From contig CAMORF010000047.1 in the NCBI GenBank assembly GCA_946623485.1, forward strand, positions 1 through 10,360: 10,360 bases of DNA, given 5' to 3'. The notes under the pieces are model-generated. The model was not told the origin of the DNA. It saw only the letters and a list, made by a program, of their open reading frames with translations, and searched no databases. Position 1 is the first letter of the stretch; each line of letters opens with the position of its first letter. The position numbers were made by a program, and so were the translations under genes. The DNA is from an uncultured Clostridia bacterium. Lineage in GTDB: Bacteria; Bacillota; Clostridia; Lachnospirales; Lachnospiraceae. Positions 6,882-10,360 of this stretch are shown here, piece after piece.

Positions 6882-8055
6882 GAAAAAACAGGAAATCATC
6901 GTTGCGTGCGGCACGGATATCATACAGATGGCGGCCGCGCTGTGTAAAATGGCAGATCTAAGCGCCTTGATCCGGATGTCCTGCGGGAAGCGTCAGCCCA
7001 GGATTGCGTTAAAACCCAATCTTCTCGGACCGATCCCGGCATCGGAAGGTGCCACCACCCATCCGCAGGCTGCGGAGGGCGTGATCAGCTACCTCCGGGA
7101 GCAGGGATTTGAAGACATTGTCATGATGGAAAGTTCCTGGGTGGGGGACAGGACAGAGGATTCGCTTCTCGTGACCGGGTTCGGAGCATTGTGCGAAAGA
7201 TTAAACGTGCCGTTCTTTGACCTGCAGAAGGATTCCGCCGTGACCGTGGACTGCGCGGGCATGATGCTGAAGATCTGCAGGAAGGCACTGGAGGCGGACT
7301 TTCTGATCAATCTTCCTGTGGCGAAGGGACACTGCCAGACCGGCATGACCTGTGCCCTGAAGAATCTGAAGGGGTGCATTCCGGCATCGGAAAAGCGAAG
7401 GTTCCACCGGATGGGGCTGCATGAGCCCATCGGGCACCTGTCGGCAGGCCTGAAGCAAGGCTTTATCCTGGCTGACGCCATCTGCCCGGATCTGATGTTT
7501 GAAGACGGGGGGAATCCGGTGCCGCTGAATCGATTGGTTTGTGCCGTTGACCCGGTTTTGCTGGATGCGTATGTCTGCGGTAAGCTGGGACTTGATCCGG
7601 CACAGGTCCCCTATATCCGGATTGCGGAAGAATGCGGCGCGGGATCATCGGATCTTCTGGCCGCATCGGTGACGATGCTCAGAGAGGATTGGCAGAACAA
7701 GGAGGCAAGGTATCTTGAGGAGGCCGACTCCGGGGACACCTGGAGGAACGAGGCGGATTGTGCCCTTTCCGTGAAGGAGATGGTCAGCGACGTGGATTCA
7801 TGCTCGGCATGTTATGGAACGCTGATTCCTGTATTACATAAGCTGGAGGCGGAGGGGCTGTCATTTGCCCCTGGGGAAAAGCTATGCATCGGTCAGGGAT
7901 GGCGCGGCATGTCCGGAGCAATTGGGATCGGAACCTGTACGTCCGGTTTTGCGTGTTCCCTCCCGGGATGTCCTCCTGATGCCGTTGCGATGGAACGTTT
8001 CCTTCGGGAAAGAATGGCTTCATCGGACCAAAGGCGGGGGTGTGCAACGACTTGA
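6880..8055 (+). CDS. DUF362 domain protein with cysteine-rich C-terminus (putative Fe-S protein)
   Basis: The 391-residue cytoplasmic protein carries DUF362 hallmarks: IALKPNLLGP (42-51), EGATTHPQ (56-63), MMESSWVGDRTEDS (82-95) with TGFGALCERL, and a central FLINLPVAKGHCQTGMTCALKNLKGCIP stretch (141-168). The family's reaction is not settled; several members bind iron-sulfur clusters. The C-terminal part has C308-x2-C311 (DSCSACYG), C336, C353 (GIGTCTSG), C359 and C364 in GCPP, a set that could hold a [4Fe-4S] cluster (inference). ATG 6880 is the only near start: a TGA in the same frame lies at 6865-6867. Its ribosome site AGGA (6874-6877) is only two bases from the ATG, an unusually short gap, and both belong to the last minisatellite unit. 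No own promoter was found, so expression may depend on read-through from 4951 upstream. Confidence 0.85.
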   Translation: MKKQEIIVACGTDIIQMAAALCKMADLSALIRMSCGKRQPRIALKPNLLGPIPASEGATTHPQAAEGVISYLREQGFEDIVMMESSWVGDRTEDSLLVTGFGALCERLNVPFFDLQKDSAVTVDCAGMMLKICRKALEADFLINLPVAKGHCQTGMTCALKNLKGCIPASEKRRFHRMGLHEPIGHLSAGLKQGFILADAICPDLMFEDGGNPVPLNRLVCAVDPVLLDAYVCGKLGLDPAQVPYIRIAEECGAGSSDLLAASVTMLREDWQNKEARYLEEADSGDTWRNEADCALSVKEMVSDVDSCSACYGTLIPVLHKLEAEGLSFAPGEKLCIGQGWRGMSGAIGIGTCTSGFACSLPGCPPDAVAMERFLRERMASSDQRRGCATT

Positions 8056-8081
8056 CGCGATCAACATGCACGCCGTATAAT
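8052..8081 (+). promoter_or_regulatory. Near-consensus promoter of the amidase gene, inside the end of the DUF362 gene
   Basis: TTGACG (8052-8057) overlaps the TGA stop of the DUF362 gene and is 18 bases from a perfect TATAAT (8076-8081). Transcription would start near 8088. It is among the best promoter matches in the window and would drive the amidase gene and, by read-through, ilvN. Confidence 0.75.
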
Positions 8082-8082
8082 G

Positions 8083-8096
8083 AACGCGTTCGCGAA
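8083..8096 (+). promoter_or_regulatory. Overlapping palindromes at the predicted transcription start
   Basis: AACGCGTT (8083-8090) and TTCGCGAA (8089-8096) are two perfect 8-bp palindromes sharing two bases, directly after the -10 box. The position fits an operator for a repressor. No known regulator site is recognised. Confidence 0.3.
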
Positions 8097-8123
8097 ACAG
8101 TTGTCATGTTAATGGAGTTAAGA

Positions 8124-9554
8124 ATGAATGATATGAAGCGGAAACATCTCATGACGGTGCTGCTGAGTGGTATTATGCTCGCGGCGCTGTTTTTTGCTTT
8201 CCCTGCTTTTGCGGGATGGAACACTTCCGGGGATCAGGTAACTTATACGGACGCTGCCGGGAAGAAACTGACCGGGCTGCAGGAGATCAAAGGTAATACG
8301 TTCTATTTCGACGGGAACGGTGTGCTTCAGACCGGTTTCCAGAAGGTCGGCGATGACAGTTATTTTTTCCGGAGAAATGGAAAAGCCGGGGTTCTGGGAC
8401 GGGCGATCAAGTCAGATTTCCGCGACCTGGAGGATGGCCGCAGGATTTACCTGCTCCCGGACGGCCGGATGGCAGTCAATGCCTGGGTAGAAAAACATAC
8501 CTATTACATGGATGAGAACGGGAACATGCTGAAGTCCACCATCACGAAGGATGGCTATGTGATCAAAGCGACCGGCAAGGCGAAGAAGAAGCAGCTGAAG
8601 GATTCCCAGTTTGTCAGGCTGGGTGGAAAGTGGTATTTCTTCCAAAAGGAGACAGGGGCGTTAAAGGATCAGGTCTTCCTATTTGATGGCGCTTATTATT
8701 ATGTAAATGCAGATGGCGTCAGGCAGACCGGATGGGTGACCTGGCAGGGGCACGAATACTATTTTGAGTCGGACGGGAAGGCCGTATGCGGGACAAAAAC
8801 CATTGACGGGAAGTCCTGTACATTTAACAGTGAGGGACAGCTCATGGAGAAAACGGATGCCGGCAGCACACCGGAAACCGAAGAAAAAAAGAAGAAGAAT
8901 TCCGGCAAGCCGAGCATCCTGATCCTGTGCGGACACGGGCAGGGAGATGTCGGCGCGGTAGGCTGCAATGGAAAATATGCAGAGCACGAGTATACCCGGG
9001 ATTTCGGGAAACGGATTTATGAAGCGCTCCGAAAAACGGGAGATGTGAATGTAGAACTGTTTAATCAGAATTATGACATGTTCCAGCAGATGAGGTCCAC
9101 GCTGGTGAGTGTGGGGTCTTTTTCAGGAAATGGGAATAAAGCGAAAAAAGTCCGCAGAGCGGTGGCATTGAACGCCAGGATTCCGGATCCGGAGCAGTTT
9201 GACTTTGTGCTGGAGATCCATTTCAATGCGACCGGGTATAACCTGAAGGATCCGAAAGGCGATAAAAAGATAAAGGGAACCGGGACGTATATCAACTCTT
9301 ATAAGCCTGCCGCTGACAGGCAGATCGACCTTAAGATCATCGGGGCACTGAACAATCTCGGGCTCAATACCTGGGGGAGCGGCGTGTACGGATCTCCCAA
9401 CCTGCTGAACGCAAAGACCTATAATGAGCTTGGCGTGAATTACACTCTGCTTGAGACTTGCTTTATCGATGATAAAGATGATATGAAGTTTTATCTGAAA
9501 AACCGGGACAAGATGGCGGAAGCAATTGCAGATGTCATTGCGGCATATTTTTAA
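8124..9554 (+). CDS. Secreted N-acetylmuramoyl-L-alanine amidase (Amidase_3) with cell-wall-binding repeats
   Basis: The 476-residue exported protein would cut the bond between muramic acid and the stem peptide in peptidoglycan. A signal peptide (MNDMKRKH, hydrophobic 9-25, cut near FAFPAFA at 30) is followed by choline-binding-like repeats of the form G-x-x-Y-Y-F-x-x-x-G (about 55-240; for example NTFYFDGNGVLQTGF, KWYFFQKETGAL, HEYYFESDGKA). A lysine/glutamate linker (246-262) leads to the Amidase_3 domain (263-476). Zinc ligands appear as H271 (CGHGQGDVGAVG), E289 (AEHEYTRDF) and H366 (EIHFNA), and the catalytic glutamate as E444 (LLETCF), so the enzyme looks intact. ATG 8124 is chosen because GGAG (8114-8117) lies six bases upstream; the frame is open back to 8040, but that part overlaps the DUF362 gene and the promoter. 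Whether the repeats bind choline or another wall polymer cannot be told. Confidence 0.92.
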   Translation: MNDMKRKHLMTVLLSGIMLAALFFAFPAFAGWNTSGDQVTYTDAAGKKLTGLQEIKGNTFYFDGNGVLQTGFQKVGDDSYFFRRNGKAGVLGRAIKSDFRDLEDGRRIYLLPDGRMAVNAWVEKHTYYMDENGNMLKSTITKDGYVIKATGKAKKKQLKDSQFVRLGGKWYFFQKETGALKDQVFLFDGAYYYVNADGVRQTGWVTWQGHEYYFESDGKAVCGTKTIDGKSCTFNSEGQLMEKTDAGSTPETEEKKKKNSGKPSILILCGHGQGDVGAVGCNGKYAEHEYTRDFGKRIYEALRKTGDVNVELFNQNYDMFQQMRSTLVSVGSFSGNGNKAKKVRRAVALNARIPDPEQFDFVLEIHFNATGYNLKDPKGDKKIKGTGTYINSYKPAADRQIDLKIIGALNNLGLNTWGSGVYGSPNLLNAKTYNELGVNYTLLETCFIDDKDDMKFYLKNRDKMAEAIADVIAAYF

Positions 9555-9572
9555 GAAATTCGGAGGATGACC

Positions 9573-10070
9573 GTGAATAAGAGAACCCTTTCCCTTCTGG
9601 TTGACAATACGCCAGGCCTTCTGAGCCGGGTATCCGGCCTGTTTACCAGGCGCGGGTATAACATCGTGAGCATCACGGCCGGCGTGACGACAGATCCTGC
9701 ATACACCCGGATTACCATTGTGACTGAGGGGGATGAGGATATTATCGAGCAGATCGTCAAGCAGCTGCGCAAGCTGGTGGATGTCATTGATATCAAAGTG
9801 CTTGACGACGCTTCCAGCGTTACCCGTGAGCTGATCATGGTGAAGGTGCGCGTGGAAGAGAGCCAGCGCCAGGGCGTGATATCCATGGCGGATGTATTCC
9901 GCGGCAGCATCGTGGACGTAGGCACCGATTCCCTGATCATTGAGATGACCGGAAAGCAGGACAAGCTGGATGCATTTATCCGGCTTCTGGAGGGATATGA
10001 GATTCTTGAGCTTGCAAGGACGGGGATTACCGGCCTGTCCAGGGGCTCGGATGACGTACGGTATCTGTAG
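9573..10070 (+). CDS. ilvN: Acetolactate synthase small (regulatory) subunit
   Basis: The 165-residue protein is the regulatory subunit of acetohydroxyacid synthase, the first common step of valine, leucine and isoleucine synthesis. It activates the catalytic subunit and mediates valine feedback. An N-terminal ACT domain (about 3-76) shows TLSLLVDNTPGLLSRVSGLFTRRGYNI, where NTPG and the RGYNI turn are typical of the valine site. The C-terminal ALS small-subunit domain follows (TRELIMVKVRV onward), ending in GITGLSRG. An ATG at 9567 would be in frame, but GGAGG (9562-9566) touches it; the GTG at 9573 is six bases from GGAGG, so GTG is taken as start. It lies 18 bases after the amidase stop with no terminator between, so it is probably read from the amidase promoter. 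The catalytic ilvB is not in the window; ilvC follows. Confidence 0.96.
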   Translation: MNKRTLSLLVDNTPGLLSRVSGLFTRRGYNIVSITAGVTTDPAYTRITIVTEGDEDIIEQIVKQLRKLVDVIDIKVLDDASSVTRELIMVKVRVEESQRQGVISMADVFRGSIVDVGTDSLIIEMTGKQDKLDAFIRLLEGYEILELARTGITGLSRGSDDVRYL

Positions 10071-10328
10071 GTGCCGGGAAGTGTCTGTGCAACCGAACCT
10101 TGACTTGTGGAATCGGAGAAAAAGACAAGTAAGATCATAAGTTATTTATGAACAGATCCTATGTAATTCAAGAAGTGTGTAACGATAGTAAGCGAACGGG
10201 ATAACCGCATGATAGAAAATGCAAAACCCGGTGCAGGTTTTCCTGTGAAAATCGAAAGATGAAAACAGATTCGTTTACTATATGTTTACTATAAACTGAA
10301 GCAACAAAGAAAGTGAGGAAATGTAACT
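10071..10328. other. 258-bp leader region between ilvN and ilvC
   Basis: No gene and no strong terminator are seen. It holds a dyad TCATAA-GTTAT-TTATGA (10135-10151), an AAAACC/GGTTTT hairpin (10223-10241) that competes with a smaller CAGG-TTTT-CCTG hairpin (10234-10245), and a doubled GTTTACTATA box (10273-10293, listed separately). A 17-codon frame at 10209-10262 contains only two Ile and one Val and no Leu, so it is a poor attenuator peptide. T-box marks are absent. A possible -35 box TTGACT (10100-10105) has no matching -10 at normal distance. Confidence 0.5.
10273..10296 (+). promoter_or_regulatory. Doubled GTTTACTATA box ending in a palindrome, before ilvC
   Basis: GTTTACTATA occurs at 10273-10282 and 10284-10293, exactly 11 bases apart, that is one helical turn. 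The second copy extends to GTTTACTATAAAC (10284-10296), a perfect dyad of GTTTA and TAAAC. The spacing and symmetry suggest a protein-binding site, and the TATAAA inside could also serve as a -10 box. It lies 32 bases before the ilvC start. No known regulator is recognised. Confidence 0.4.
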
Positions 10329-10360
10329 ATGGCGGCAAAGATCTATTATCAGGAAGATTG
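10329..10360 (+). CDS. ilvC: Ketol-acid reductoisomerase, first codons (partial)
   Basis: The ATG at 10329 starts MAAKIYYQED and runs off the window. This is the usual opening of class I ketol-acid reductoisomerase in Clostridia, which converts acetolactate in the second step of branched-chain amino-acid synthesis. Only ten complete codons are visible, so the call rests on this N-terminus plus its place after ilvN. AGGA (10316-10319) lies nine bases before the ATG. Confidence 0.85.
   Translation, partial: MAAKIYYQED

Noticed and set aside
10150..10262. T-box riboswitch before ilvC, suggested by GGGATAACCGC at 10199-10209
   Set aside because: The T-box core needs GGGTGGNACCGCG; this lacks two bases and the middle. 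No stem I features or terminator/antiterminator pair with a T run were found.
10209..10262. 17-codon attenuator leader peptide for ilvC
   Set aside because: It has two Ile, one Val and no Leu, a weak ribosome site, and is not followed by a terminator hairpin with a T run.
1..10360. Insertion sequence, prophage, toxin-antitoxin or defence genes
   Set aside because: No transposase, integrase, terminal inverted repeats or defence-type domains were found on either strand.

Overview
The window looks like a stretch of chromosome from a Gram-positive anaerobe of the Clostridia, most likely a Lachnospiraceae relative. The basis is the protein types (a low-GC Gram-positive style sodium/alanine symporter, a choline-binding-like repeat amidase, a secreted DUF5722 protein, a DUF362 protein and ilvN followed by ilvC), strong AGGAGG-type ribosome sites, and a moderate GC content with GC-rich third positions. 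This is inference from protein style; no marker gene fixes the species. Every supported gene lies on the + strand.

Layout. Bases 2-196 hold the tail of a hypothetical gene ending in a WG-repeat-like segment. A largely non-coding stretch follows (197-678) with a possible 15-codon micro-ORF, a clear terminator and a good extended -10 promoter. Then come a secreted, lipoprotein-like protein whose lipobox cysteine is replaced by Phe (679-1722) with a strong terminator, and a sodium:alanine symporter (1949-3376) with its own promoter. The 3377-3760 gap is structured: a GC hairpin after the symporter, a second stem-loop, a -10-like box, then two and a partial copies of a ~51-bp hairpin-forming tandem repeat directly before a sigma-70 gene (3761-4897). 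Next is a secreted TIM-barrel-type DUF5722 protein with apparent glycosidase acid residues (4951-6717).

A nine-unit 15/16-bp minisatellite (6741-6881) follows. Every unit carries a purine-rich SD-like patch and an ATG, and the last unit supplies the start codon of a DUF362 protein with a cysteine-rich C-terminus (6880-8055). A near-consensus promoter overlapping the end of that gene drives a secreted N-acetylmuramoyl-L-alanine amidase with cell-wall-binding repeats (8124-9554). Only 18 bases later begins ilvN, the acetolactate synthase regulatory subunit (GTG start at 9573), and after a 258-bp leader the first codons of ilvC (10329 onward).

Taken together the window mixes envelope functions (two secreted enzymes and a secreted lipoprotein-like protein), amino-acid handling (symporter, ilvN, ilvC) and a sigma factor. 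There is no sign of a defence system, prophage, insertion sequence or CRISPR. The most unusual signals are non-coding: the start-codon minisatellite before the DUF362 gene, and the covarying hairpin repeats in the probable leader of the sigma gene. The sigma factor itself looks divergent and stands outside the usual dnaG-rpoD setting.
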